DNA of 64,000 nucleotides from Symsagittifera roscoffensis. Its lineage: Eukaryota; Xenacoelomorpha; Acoela; Convolutidae. A program made the position numbers and the translations under genes. How positions within the stretch are numbered: position 1 is the stretch's first letter; every line of letters starts with the position of its first letter. The stretch lies in the NCBI RefSeq assembly GCF_963678635.1, contig NC_087063.1:19019814-19083813 (forward strand), in the 5' to 3' direction. Below the pieces are notes generated by a model. It was not told the origin of the DNA. It did no database searches and saw only the letters and a list, made by a program, of their open reading frames with translations. Shown in pieces: positions 24,218 to 36,672 of this stretch.

Positions 24218-27200
24218 TCATCCAATCAATCCCAACCCACTCCAGCGCCATCCCCCGCCCACCCACCGCACTGAAATACGCACCTGAGTGAAACGCAAAC
24301 ACACATGCACATATATACACATACGCACCCGGGTCGAGGTGCTCGACTTATGTTTCAACTTTGAAAGCAGAGAAGGTGCAGTTTTTCGGCTGAAAATTCG
24401 CGTTGGAGAGGCAATTTCAAGTCGAGCAAAAAGTCGAAAAACGCCCAATTTCGGTCAAGAAAGTCGAAACATATGTCAAGCACAGTCGAATCATAGGTTG
24501 AGCAAAACCTGATTTTTCAAAATTTTCAATTTCTTTTTAATTAAAAAAATTTCCTAACTTTTCATTTTGTATGTCTTGCTTTCTGTAAATGGAAGGCAGA
24601 ATCGGAAAACAACAACTGGATAAAACTTGAAAATGAATGTTTTAAACTGTTTTCTACATGGAAAAAAAGGTGTAAGACTTTTTGAACTGTTGGTACCGGC
24701 AAAAAAGTTCAAAAAAATGGAGAAAATGTTTTGAAAAGTTCAGCAAGGAAAAAACTTTGTTGCAAAAATTGTTTTAGTTTACTTGTCTGATGCTCTTAAC
24801 TCAATTATTGTGCAATTTGTTGTCGGTACAGTCAATCCTGAGGAAAATTTCCGGAAATTAAAAAAGACGACTGAAATGATTGAATGGATTTTTTCCAAGA
24901 TCACATACAAAATGCAACAGTTGGTCGTTTCTGGTATCTAATTTTGCGCGAGAAAGCCAATGCAAAAATCCCTACCAATTCGTTGTAAAACATAAAATAC
25001 TCTCAGCAAAGCACCCTTTTAATAATAATTGACTATTCCAAACCTTAAAAAATCAATTAGATGCCTATTTTGGAACCTCGAAAGTTTGTAAGCATTTTTT
25101 TGAGACTTGAAATTTTTGCTTTTCTACTGTAACAATGTTATCTTTTTTGCAATTCTTGATTCCGTTAAACAAAACCTCAAAACTCAAGTCTGCAAAAAAA
25201 TAGGTAAAAATAAAATTGCAGTTCTGAAACACCTTTTACTGAAAACGCTACAATCACAATCACACCTACACATAAAACCTCAAACAGCACTTTGATCTAT
25301 GAAATATAAGCTTAGATAGGACTCTTAACTCCCAAAATTGAAGGTCAGAAGTTTTATAAACTGAATATAAAACAGATCAGATAAGTAATTATTTTAAATA
25401 AATAAGTGGTTTAAGGAGCAAAAGAAAACTAATCAAGTTTGTTTTCTTTTCACAAAGTAAGTCTACTGAGCTGACCTCTCATCACTCAAATCTGATTTCG
25501 CAACAATTTCAATTCTAATATCGATGAATTTTTTTGGGGGGAGTAGAATATCAGTGAAAGTTTCAATCATTTTTTCAACTGTTATTAGAAGAATTTTACG
25601 GACCAAAAAAAGTTCACGCAAACTCCATTAAACACAAAAAACGTATTTTCAAAGAAACTTAACAAACACAGGAAGAAAAATTAAAAATCTCTTTAATACA
25701 TTATTAGTATTTGTTGGGGCTAATCTCTGACCAATATGTATTCAAAGAGGCTATAGTTTTTTGGTCGTAAGGCAATGTATTAAGATAGAGAATAGCGTTG
25801 CCCATGTTATAAGAGAGGTTTCAAGTTCTCCATGTGACATCAAAAGTGTTAAGACGGTAAGTTTTGATAGTAGGTTTCATATGGAAAACGTTCTGCGCCC
25901 GAATTTATCGATGCAAAATTCTATAAGATTCCATGTTTGAATGAGGAATAGTTTCGGCCAGTGTTTTAACCAACTACATTTATGGTTCTGTCTGGAGTTA
26001 TGCCGAAGCCTAACTGAAAAATAAAAAAAACTTTTCAAAAGAAAAATTATTTAAAAAGAAAAAACTTGAGCCTATCTTAAAACATGGTGGTCCTAGAGTA
26101 CCCTTTCTGGTCAGCTGCAAAAAAAAACTATTCTAATTTTTGCCCAGAGTTTTCCAAAATGTGCCTCATAACTTCGTTTGGCATATATGCACTTTTTATA
26201 CATATGTGTATATTTGATATATGATATATGACATATGATACATTATCATAAAACATTACATATAATACAGCTTCATATCACATGGAGGAACTTAAAACCT
26301 ATCTAATAACATGGGTAACCCTTATCTCTATCTTAATACACATAGCCCTCCGACCAAAAAGTTATAGCCTATCTGATCAGCGCAACCAACATATACTACT
26401 TGTATTTTTCTGGCATTTTGAATTTTTTTCGTACTAAAACAAGGTTTTTGTGTTTATCTAAAAACAGTTGGAAAAGTGTTCGAAATTTTCGTTGATAAGC
26501 CTTGCCTTCCTCCAAAAACCATAGATAGTAGATTCGCAATAGTTGCGAAAGTAGTTGTCGGTAGTCAGATTAGTAGAAATAATCTGGGAAAATTAAGCAA
26601 GTTTGATTTGTTTTCTGTAGCTCTTCAAATCAGTTATTTATTTAGGATATTTACTTATAAGATCTTTTTTGTATTCAGTTCATTAATTTTCTGACCTTCA
26701 TTTTTTGAGAGTGATGAGCCTGTGAAATTTCTTCTGGTAGTAGTGATCTTAATGTTTTCAGAATAAAAGTTTTCAAAAAATTGTTTCATGATTTTTTGCC
26801 AATGTTTTTGAGACAAACTGAAACGAAAAACTGCACAGACTGCAAGATTGTTAATTAAAAAACAGATTTTGAATAGGCTTTTAACTGTTTGTTTTTGGAC
26901 TTAAAAGAATCATTTGTTTTATAAAGGAGCTTTGTTTAGAGTATTTCTTAATTTTACAACGACGTGGGAAAAAACTTTGCATTTATTTGAATCTATTTGA
27001 TGTTTTAATATTTGAAAAAAAAATTAAGCTTCCTTGCACAATTTTAAATACCAGAAACAATTAACTAATGCAGTTATGTATGTTATCATGGAAATATCCA
27101 GAAATTTTGTTAAAGGTTGTTAAAAAATTGCGTCATAGTTGACTTAAGAGCAAGTTACCACAACTGTTTTAGCACCAAAGTTTTCCTGCCTGAGCTTAAA

Positions 27201-30200
27201 AAATTTTTCACTATTTTTTGACTAAGCATTGTCCGCACCAACAGTTCAAAAAACTAATTGTTTTTTTTTCAAATCAGAAACAGTTTATTTTTACACTAGC
27301 GAAGCAAAGTGTTTTAGAACAAACTTTCTACCGAAAAAGGCTACCGACAAGTCGGGAAAACGTGTATTTTATTCATCTGATAGAAAAGTAGAAAAAGTTC
27401 AGGCTGCTAACTTGGGTAATCAGATGACATAATATTCGTTATAGAGGGCGGTTCAGTTCACGCACTCTTCCACTTCACTTAAAAATCTGGTATCAAAAAA
27501 CACGACTAGTTTTTCGCTGCATAAGTAAGTGCGTTTTGTGCTTTTACAACAACTTTATTAGCCTAAATAAGAATCAAGACTAATTGTATCAGGGCGAAGC
27601 ACTGAGTGTTCCGACTGACTTTTAAGGTCTATTGAGCAGTAATAACTGCAACAATTGTAATAATATAAAGTTAATTTTTTCTAAATTGAGATTTTTGTGA
27701 AAACTATCCCCCCACACGCCATATAAAGAACAAAAGAATAGATTTCGCTCCTTGTAACATAACAATTATGGCAAATAAGCTTCTTTCAACCAATTTGGAA
27801 CCATTTCTAAGACGTATTAAATCTCGGCTTACGCGTTAATAGCGCGAAATATATCGCGCGTTAATTATCCCAAATTGGCCAAAATGGCAATCTTTAAACC
27901 CCCATAACTTTACAAAAACTACTCACAAGTGAAATATCTTTTCGAATTTAAGCTCAGGACAACATTACCTTTCGAATGATATAAAAAATTCCGTCAAAAA
28001 AAGCTAGTTAAAAATCGAAATTTTGTTGAAGAAAAAAAAACCGAGAACAAATATTCCGTTACTTTCGTTACAAAAGTCGAAACAATAATAAGAAATCAGA
28101 CTCAAAATAGGATTAAAATGCAAACATTTCAAACCAGTTTTTCTCGTTAAGTAAGAGTTTTGCTATGCCAATAAATTCAAGACTGAAAAGGCTTTTTGAT
28201 CCGACTTTCGATTTGAAAGTAACGGGATACTTGTGCTCGGGTGGGTTTTTTCTTCAGACAAATTTCGACTTTTTAACTAGCCAATTTTGACGGATTTTTT
28301 TTTAGATCATTTGAAATCTATTGTTGTCTTGAGCTTAAATTTGAAAAGATATTTCACCTGTGATCATTTTTCGTAAAGTTATGGGGGTTTAAATATTGCC
28401 ATTTTTGCCAATTTGGGACAATTAACGCGCGATGTATTTCGCGCTAATAACGCGTAAGCGAGATTTAATCCGTCTTAGAAATCGTTCCAAATTGGTTCAA
28501 GGAAGATTATATGCCATAATTCATTTGTTAATAGAAGCAAAATCTATATCTATCACTTTGTACTTAAAATGGCGTGTGGGGGGATGTTTTTACAAAAAAT
28601 CTCAACTTTTTAGAAAAAAAAATTTAATTTTATTTCGTTACATTTAAATTTTCCATATTATTACTGCTCCATAGACCTTAAAAGACACTCGGAACATTCA
28701 GGGCTTCGCCCTGATACGAGCAGTCTTGTTAGTCATTTATCATTCATTTCATTATGATAATTAATTTTTGCTACCCGAATTGGTGTGCAAAAAATTACAC
28801 TAACAAATGAAAACTAAAAAAAAAACGGAAGATAAAAAGTTCAATTTCAGCGGTTGAAATAGTAGGCTCCAAATTGGCAATCTTAATTTTTTCAAGTTAT
28901 TACTGCTCAATTGATTTAATAATGAGAGCAAAATTTTTTTATGTGATTCAAATATAACATTTTTAGATAATTTCGTCGACCAGCAAATTTGTTTTTATTG
29001 TTTTTCTGTAAACCTGATTTTTCAGTTTCAATCATTGTTCCGACCATTGAAAGTGGGAAGGAACTTTGTATTCTGTTAAGTTTTCTGTCCAAAAGCAGGT
29101 GTAGTATTGAAAAATACTACACACACACACAAAAGACAATTGTCTTAATTGTTTATTTAACGACCCAATTCTAAATTGGAGCGTGCCATTTAAATTAAAG
29201 CCTCTTTTCACTAAATCAGATATTGACTGATTTACTCTTATTAGGACTATAAAATCTTGTTTTGAAAATCCACTCCTTTTTGAATACTTGTCCAAGTTTT
29301 CTCATTTTTTCATACTCAATATTTGAAAAGGGCGGCGATTATTAATACGTCCCTTTTAACTTAACTTGAAACAAACTGGATAAATATTTAGCAGTCTTGC
29401 CGGCTGCACTGAAATTCTCCTTGCTTTGATTAAGCAGAGGTGCACCTGCAATATGATGCATCAGAGAGAGTAATATGAATTTTTAATAAGACAAACTGAA
29501 GGCTGCGGTTTTTATCAAAGGGGACTAATAAGTTGAAGATATTTGATTTGAAAAAATCAAATAAAAACTAGTTGAATATTCCCTTATAAGAAAGGGAGAA
29601 CAAAGGAGCAGGTGAAACCTGAATAATTAAAGATTGAATCAGCCGCCGGTTTATGCTTACGAGCAAAAGGACTGGCCTGAAATCTTCAGTGTTTCATTTT
29701 GCTCAGTCAGCAGCAAGTCATTTCTCTTCAGTCAGATCTTTTAAAAATAAATAATTTTTCTTTTCTGCCCTAACACTAAAATTAATCTAGCCCTTATCAT
29801 TTATAAAAAGAGAATAAATTCTCAATTTAAGTTTGATTTGAAAAATTATAAATCGAGATAATCGAGATACGCACCCCCGAGGAAGGCTGGACTACAAGTA
29901 CCCAAAGGACTACGGCAAGACGATTCAGACGACCCAACCAGAAATGCTGACTTGGACAAAATCAAGGGCAACCATACATACTAATCAGCCACCGATCTTA
30001 GTAAGAAGATAAAAAATTGATGAACAACATAAGATTAGCTCAACCTCCCCTCATAGGTATATTTCTTTAAGCTGTTCGATTCGTTTATATAATCTAATAA
30101 CCCAGTGCTTTGTAATTAACCAACTAATTAATTCATACCTTTTCTAACTATTGTTTCTACTCTACTTTTTGTCAAGACAATTTGACGATCTAAGGTGAGA

Positions 30201-30720
30201 CTTATAATTTAGGATAAAATTACTAAGCATTCAACCAGCAATGAGCGCTTAGTAAACAGGTAACAGAAATAATTATTGGATAGGGTCTAGTAATATATCG
30301 TATCGCAGCAAAAAAGTATTTTTCAAACAGTTGTCCCAGTCTCAAGAAAAAAAACCGATGTGAAATTTTTGAGTGTTAGACTAAATTCGAGCAATTAAAT
30401 TTTATGAAATTCGTTCCTTTAGGCTAAAAATGATTTAAATAAACAACAACTAGTTCTGAACGCTTCACTCAGCGCTTCCTTGGTATTAATAAATTTCTCA
30501 AAAATTTAAAAACGTGAAAAAATATATCAGAAGAAAAATTTTCAGTTTTTGTTTGTTATTCTTATTTTTGAGACAACTGTAGTCGATTATATCTAGTTTT
30601 CTAATGTTTTACTTGTATTTATTGTTAGCGTATTTCGCCACGCACAAGAAACGACACTAGTTTTTAAAAAAACTTAGTAACTTGAAGGTTTTTATGTAAA
30701 GAGTTGTGTGTATTGAACAG
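24206..30720. other. 6.5-kb intron or intergenic stretch after channel exon 7
   Basis: It is AT-rich and holds the long palindromic element at 27575-28728 and a TATG-type microsatellite stretch near 26210-26260. A GC-richer patch at about 29880-30000 stays open for roughly 44 codons, without splice sites or recognisable similarity. Whether this is an intron depends on whether the exons at 30721-34254 belong to the channel gene. Confidence 0.5.
27575..28728. mobile_element. 1.15-kb palindromic foldback element
   Basis: The two arms, about 27575-28040 and 28250-28728, are reverse complements with moderate divergence around a spacer of about 200 bp. The right end reads CAGGGCTTCGCCCTGATACG then AGCAGTCTTG; the left end is the decayed counterpart. 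Conserved internal blocks are CACACGCCATATAAA, GCGCGAAATAT and GGCCAAAATGGCAATCTT. No coding capacity. It is the double-arm form of the element at 13924-14516. Confidence 0.8.
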
Positions 30721-33700
30721 GTTGGCTCACCGGAGTGGATCATCTTCAGGAAAATGATGGACGAGGGGGGCAATCTTCTGCAGTCAATGCTTGTGCTCCG
30801 CAGACTGAAGGAGGAGGAGAAACGACAGGCGAGGTTGGCCTACAAGAGGGCACTGGCAGCCAAGAAGCAGAAGGAGAAAGATGATAAATTCAGGTACAGT
30901 ACACTGAATACGAGAAGACATGAGAAGATCATTAATGTAACCAAGTGCATCATACACTAAATTTGAGCAGGAAAAGCGCGCTTAGGAAAATCCAATTTCA
31001 AAACAATCAAAAACTGTCCAAAAAAAAGCGCATTATTCAATTTTAGGGAATTTATCTACGGCGCAGGAAAATTCTCCTAAATTGATAGCTTTAAGTGTTT
31101 CAGAAGAGCTCAGAAAACGATAATGGTTGATATAAAAAATGTATAACAATTTTTACTAAAAAAATTTTAAAAGCCAAGTGACTGCTCTCAATACAGTTAA
31201 TATATGTATGACAATTGCAGGAGTGGATATAGGTTTTTCTCAAGAAAAAGCGGATTTTTTAATTGAGATTTTTAAGATTTTTTCTTTTTTCATCTAGGAT
31301 TTTTTAAACTGGCCATATTCAATTTCTGAAAAAAAAATTGGTCCAAAGTCCCGTTTTTGGGCCCTTTTTGAAAGGTTTTGACCAAAAAAAAAGTTGCGTT
31401 TTTTGGCACACGTTTCCCCATAGAACAATTTTAGCGTCAGTCTGCAGAAAATGAATATCGTAAAATAGTAACAAAAGCGGGACCCTTTTGGTGGCCAAGG
31501 GTTGAACTCCAGAAGAGGGAACGAAATTTTTAATCCACTACAGGTCAAATAAGGGCCCAGTTTCCAACTCGGCTAACTGTTCTGAATTCATGGTTGAGTA
31601 AATTAACTTTGTCTAGATGTAACTGTTGTTGTCTGTAGCTGAGAGTGTGTTCTGTCTAGGATGAAGTTGGAGAGAATGCGTGCCCTGAAGTATGGGGTGG
31701 TGTCGGAGGAGGTGCTCAACTGGGACGAGAAGAGGAGGACAGAGTGGAGCATCTACAAGAAAATGGTACATCTATAAATATGTACATACACATACGTACA
31801 CACGTGTCAAACCAAATGGCTTAAGTCACACTAGGTTTGGGTGTAAACGGGATCCCAACAGAAAATTACAAGGCAAATTTTTTCTCCGGATCATAATTGA
31901 ACTGTTCATTTATTTCTTCTAATCTGTTTTCACCTTTTACACCTACACCCTGTGTGACGTCTTCCTTCTGGGGTGATCCGTGGGCACACGTGTATGTGAA
32001 TAATGGTGGGAGGACGTTAACTTGGTCCTTATCATATAATGAAAAACGGAGATTAATTTGAAATTAAAAAATAATTTTTTGAAGTAAATTTTGAAATTCT
32101 TTTTTGCGTTCGGCAGGTGGTTGCTGATCCACTGAACTGAAAAAAACTGTAACAAAATCTGCACACAACAAAATTGAACATATGAAAGATGCAAAAAATA
32201 AGAGCATCTGGTTGTTGGGTTAAGTGCAATTGTCAATCAACCGCTCATGTTTTTAAGTGTAAATTTGTTCATTGTTGTTACGAAGAGGCAGCTCTTCACC
32301 AAAATTGAGTCTGAAAAGCAGCTAAAATCAGACCAGTTTTGCCCGAAAAAAAAAGTATTTTTTCGAACCAATTTTGATACCATACTTGACCTTATATGAC
32401 CTTTCGTTGGGGTACCTAGAACTGCAATGTTTTCAAACAATGACGGTAAAGGCACAAAAAGGCGTCGTTATCGTTTTTTTTCTCAAGATTTTCGGAAAAA
32501 TTAGTTGTTTTAACCTTGAGCTCACATTTAAACAGTTACTCTAGATAACACAGGATCAGTCAAAACATTCAAGGCCTTGCTTCTAGGAGAGCATTCTTGT
32601 TATTTTCCCTGCTGAAAATTCCATTTATAATTGTTCCGAAAGATTTTATTTTTGCGGAATCGATTTTCGAGGAAACTCTGTAAATATTCGGAAAATTCAA
32701 AAGCAAATTTTTTGAATTTTTGGTAAATTTGTCTCGTGTTCTCAGAAATTTTTGGCGCTGATCATCTTTTTTTTAAACGCCAAACATAGCTTAGATATGC
32801 CTGACTAGTTTACAAATCGGTATGGACCAAAGCTAGTGACGTTTAGGCAGTCGACTTTTGCAGTCGATGTGAAAAAAATACGGTACAATGGGTCGATACT
32901 AGGTTGAGGCGAAACTATGTCCATTTAGAAACCATAGAAAACGTTATGGTTTAGGTTGTGTGGATTTTTTTCATTTTTTCTTTAAAAAAATTGAAAAAAA
33001 ATAAAAGTTGTTTCAGCTGCAATTTGAATTTAGATTTTTTCTCATAGTCAATTATTATTCATTTGCTTAGCAAAAGTTTCTCCAATTACGAAATGTAATA
33101 GGCGTGAAAAAATGTGAATGACTTTTATTTTTTAAGTGTTTCTTACCAGCCGGATCAATCAAGAAGTTTTTTGAATTTAAACAAAACCAAGATATACATT
33201 TTCAAATTTTTTCAAAACCCAAAATATATATTTTTTCAAAACCCAAAATTGAAAACTGGTTAAAAAAACCTGTCTTTTTACTCCTCTTCCTTGAATTCAT
33301 TGACACTTTTCAAACTGGCTGTCGATTATGCTTTGAATGTGATATTAAAGTGACTGAGATTATATTACAGTTTTCTTTGGCTCAGTGGATCAGCAACATC
33401 CTACCCAACGCAAAAGCGAAGCTCAAAATTTTTTTTTTTTTAATATTATTTGATATCAAATTAATCTCAGTTTTTCAGAATATCTTAAGGTCCAAATTTA
33501 CATCCTCCCCGTGGTAAAATCTCCGTCTTTTTACCGTGCCAGAAAAACTGGTGACGCCATGCACATTAAACTGCTAGTTTTTGACTAAGTTAGTCCGCAG
33601 ATTTTAATTTAAGTGCCAAAATGCATGAAAGTGCAATTATTGAAAGGGCTTTTATATAAGAGAAAAATTGGTTTCTGACTCAAAAAGAGGCAGATGAAGT

Positions 33701-34254
33701 TCTTTAAAAACCTTTGTAATAAGGCCATTGACGATCAAAACAGACCAAGATTAGAGTGGTTTTTGGACAGTAGCAAAGTGTTTTCCTTTTAAAAACCACT
33801 TACTTTTCTAACAAATTGTGGCAAAATCTTGACTTCGGAATTATAATTTTGCTCAGATTGTTTGACCGAAGAAGAAATCGTAAGAATTTTGTATTGCTTG
33901 TAAAAAAACATGCGCGCTTAGTCTTTCGTCTGTGTTTTGTGGATGGAGTTCGGTCAGAAATAGACAAGTTCGTGAGCCAATCAGAATCGAGAAAAGAAAA
34001 CAAACGTAATATTTTTTTCTCGATTCTGATTGGCTCAGCACTTTGTCTACTTTATGGCAATATAATTTTTGCTACGTAATTTTTGTGCCTATAGGTTAAG
34101 GAGGACTGGAGGAGCAACCAGAAGTTCTACGAGGATATGAGTGAGAAGGAGAGACAGGAGTGGAAGAGGGAGGAGCAGAGACGGCTGGAGAGGGAGAAGA
34201 AGTGGGAGAGACAGATGTCCAAGTACAGACAACAACAAGCTGGAGGCGGCAAAA
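30721..34254 (+). CDS. Charged coiled-coil exons (C-terminal extension or separate gene)
   Basis: Three exons join in phase: 30721-30893, 31660-31765 and 34095-34254, the last ending at a strong GTAAGT donor, so coding continues in an exon I cannot find before the retroelements. The first exon is in phase with channel exon 7 (both phase 0). The product starts VGSPEWIIFRKMMDEG and turns into a very charged helix (Lys, Arg, Glu, with repeats such as EEEKRQARLAYKRALAAKK and EWKREEQRRLEREKK), predicting a long coiled coil. If part of the channel, it would be an intracellular tail following helix 2 that vertebrate PACC1 lacks. Alternatively the channel ends at 24217 and this is another gene whose first exon is unseen; an ATG at 30706 is in frame. 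I do not recognise a domain. Confidence 0.55.
31218..31543 (+). mobile_element. Degenerate hAT-type MITE (copy C)
   Basis: It begins CAGGAGTGGATATAGG and ends TAATCCACTACAGG, decayed forms of the family termini. The interior keeps the GCGTTTTTTGGC and GGGACCCTTTTGG blocks. It sits in the intron between the first two coiled-coil exons. Confidence 0.6.
33961..34049. repeat. Inverted repeat just upstream of an exon
   Basis: The core arms TGAGCCAATCAGAATCGAG (from 33973) and its exact reverse complement (ending 34037) are 23 bp long. Imperfect pairing extends outward through TAGACAA and TTGTCTA. The loop is about 20 bases. The repeat ends about 45 bases before the acceptor of the exon at 34095 and could influence its splicing if transcribed. 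Confidence 0.75.
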
Positions 34255-34681
34255 GTAAGTGTTGTGGCGAAAAAAACGGGGCGTATCAACTTGCATGCGG
34301 GCCGCTAAGCACGCGCAGCTAAAATAATTACTCAGTTTAATGCGGCACACATCAGTTTGAGTTTCACTTGCAAATGTGAGAAAACAATCTCAAATCCAAT
34401 TGCTCGATTAGCCGCATGCTAACCGGCACGCATGCAAGTAGGCCGGTCACCGAAAACGTGAAGCGACAACACTCCGAAAGCGAAAGTTGGTCGAAAAAGG
34501 GTGACAATTAGTAGTTTTCAATTGCTATGGGGTATTAAATTCCAGCTTTAAAGAATCTTGATGTATAATGGAAATAATGGGATGATTTAAATGGGATGAT
34601 TACAATCAATTGATTGTAATAATGAGATTTTAAAAAAGAGCTTGGATTATGTACAATATTAGCTACGTTTTTCAATAGAAT

Positions 34682-35166
34682 TGTTGCAGCGCAAATGTAA
34701 ATGTTCGAGAGTATAAATGCATATAAAAGTAAATACATACAGGGACAGTAGCCAAGCGTATACATGGTGCGTCCCGGCGGGTTCGGCGCCGGTTCGAATC
34801 CCGACTAGGTCATTTCCTTTCTAGAACTCGAATGTGCACCGAACTTGATGGGATGCTCCGTAACCAGGTTCGGTCCCCCCAAAACCCATTTTAACCGTTT
34901 TTTCGCTCTCATTTGGTTCAGCCTTGGTTATGGCTGACCTTTAAAAAGAGCAATTTGTCTCAAGGACAAATACTGGCCATTTTTGCAGCTTGCTTTGAGT
35001 TATGCAGTTTATTGTGGCCGATGTTACCGATGATAAAGTTTGTTAAAATTATCGTTATATTTTCAAATTTCCGTTATATTTCCGGAGTTATTTTGCCGAG
35101 AAAATACTCATTAATTAAAGTGTTTAAAAACCGTTTTTTTTTTATAATCTTGGAGATTGACGCGCA
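34682..35166 (+). repeat. 5' LTR of BEL-1
   Basis: It starts TGTTGCAGCGCAAATGTA, paralleling TGTTGCAATGCAAATGTA at the start of the BEL-2 LTR. It ends GACGCGCA, five bases before the primer site. Shared internal blocks include ATGCATATAAAA (TATA-like), GGTTCAGCCTTGGTTA and AAAGAGCAATTTGTCTCAAG. The length is about 485 bp. Confidence 0.8.
34749..34800 (+). promoter_or_regulatory. tRNA-like Pol III A and B boxes in the BEL-1 LTR
   Basis: An A box, TAGCCAAGCG (34749-34758), and a B box, GTTCGAATC (34792-34800), fit the Pol III consensus and are 33 bases apart. They follow a TATA-like GCATATAAAA. The surrounding sequence does not fold into a full cloverleaf, so this is not a tRNA gene. The BEL-2 LTR has a comparable pair at the same relative place with a different body sequence. 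Confidence 0.6.
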
Positions 35167-35171
35167 CATTT

Positions 35172-35189
35172 TGGCGCCCCACAAGGGAC
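35172..35189 (+). other. Primer-binding site of BEL-1
   Basis: TGGCGCCCCACAAGGGAC lies five bases after the LTR end and starts with TGG, the complement of a tRNA CCA tail. The same sequence is found at the matching place in BEL-2. I cannot say which tRNA is used. Confidence 0.8.
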
Positions 35190-35293
35190 ACGACAGTTTC
35201 GCCGACACCAGTGCAAATAGAGTTTGAAGTTGTTCAGTTGGCAGAAGAGTCGGCAAAAAATTGTCTCGATTTGTACGAAAATATCAGCTAACA

Positions 35294-35555
35294 GAGGGCC
35301 GAAAGTGGGCGTTTGGCCGAAAGTGGGCGTTTTGCCGAAAGTGGGCGTTCGGCCTAAAATATCAGACTCAGATACCAGTTGGCCGAAAGTGGGCCTTTGG
35401 CCGAAAATATCAGAAAGCAGTTTGGCCGAAAGTGGGCGTTTGGCCTAAAATATCAGATACCAGTTGGCCGAAAGTAGGCGTTTGGCCGAAAGTATCAGAT
35501 AGCAGTTGGCCGAAAGTGGGCATTTGGCCGAAAGTGCACGTTTGGCCGAAAGTAA
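35294..35555 (+). repeat. GGCCGAAAGTGGGCGTTT minisatellite in the BEL-1 leader
   Basis: About a dozen imperfect units of 18 bases (GGCCGAAAGTGGGCGTTT) alternate with spacers reading AAAATATCAGA(T)ACCAGTT. BEL-2 shows no such array at the matching place. Short open frames through it (repeating WPKVGV) are a by-product of the repeat. Confidence 0.85.
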
Positions 35556-36096
35556 GCATAGCGTACCCAGTTGACCGACAGACGACATAGCAGACGGACG
35601 AAAAAGCAGACTGACTAGTGGAAGAGAGCCCTGTTCAGGTGTCCTGATTGTTGACTTTTGGTCAAAGTGGAGCTGTAATTTTCTCGACACCCGAAGTTTT
35701 TGGTTTTTCCCGGTGACGCCAATCTCCAAAACCGTCAAAAACTGTAAGACTAGTCTAATCTTTACAAACCATTCTTTGCAATAAAATTACGTACGATGTG
35801 TTATTGTGTATCCCAACTCAAAGCAAGCTACAAGTGGTAATTTTTTCTCGATACCAAAAATTTTTGGATATTTGTGAACAGAATATTAATCCGTGAAATC
35901 GGATCAAAGACAAGGGGTACTAGACTAGTTTTTTGGATTGGTTTACGACTCGAACCTGCTGACCAAAATTTTCCGAAAAATTTGTGGGAAAAAAGTAAAA
36001 ATTTCCAAAAAAAAATCGTCGAAACGTCCCCATAATTCTGCGAAACTGTGCTGTAACATGACACCAACCTTATGGTAAGTGGTCTGGTAGCGAAAT

Positions 36097-36566
36097 ATCA
36101 GGCAAATTAAGTTGAGTTTTTTCATCCTCAGGTTTTTTCCGCGTGTGTTGTTGGAACTTAACCGATTTGCCTGATTCTCCAACCCCATTGGTAAACTTAA
36201 GGTTTACAACGACTTGATACCTGTTTGCATCCGTTCGCTTTTCAAAACATTCGTTTCGCAACGACTGACTAAGTGGTCCGGGACGGTAAAATTAAGCAAG
36301 TTAAGTTGTTGTCTTTCATCCTCAGGTTTGCTCCGCGTGTGTTGTTGGTTTTCAACCGACTTGCTTAATTCCCAAACCTCTTGGTAATTCGTCGAGCTAC
36401 TAGCCGATTAGTAGTGACGCACCGTCGTACGACCGTTCAACAAATTTCGTACGCCGTAACATCATCCTAAGTGGTCAGGGAGGTGATATTAAGTAAGTTA
36501 AGTTGGTTTTATTCATCCTCAGGTTTACTCCGTGTGTGTTGTTTGATATCAACCGACTTACTTAAT
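36097..36566 (+). promoter_or_regulatory. Three repeated hairpin modules in the BEL-1 leader
   Basis: Each module starts AAGTGGTC, has an 11-bp perfect stem, and a loop of about 57 bases containing TCATCCTCAGGTTT then a CTCCGYGTGTGTTGTT-like part. Stem arms are 36097-36107/36165-36175, 36291-36301/36359-36369 and 36488-36498/36556-36566. The 5' arms read ATCAGGCAAAT, ATTAAGCAAGT and ATTAAGTAAGT, and each 3' arm is the exact reverse complement of its own partner. A second short helix (TAAGTTG-like) continues inward beyond a CGG bulge. Homologous modules lie in the BEL-2 leader. Confidence 0.85.
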
Positions 36567-36672
36567 CCCCAGCCCCATTGGTAACTTTACTCACCAAAAA
36601 CCGTTCCGAATCGCCCCGCAAACGCCCGATAACCGTTAAGTATAGTTTGAGTTAAGTATAGACCCTAGAGCC

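Noticed and set aside
34741-34815. A tRNA gene in the BEL-1 LTR
   Set aside because: A and B boxes are good but the acceptor and T-arm stems do not pair, so a functional tRNA is unlikely. The same holds for 54843-54930.
35224-35590. Open frames with repeated WPKVGV/RKWAFG
   Set aside because: They follow the leader minisatellite in all frames; the repeat explains them.
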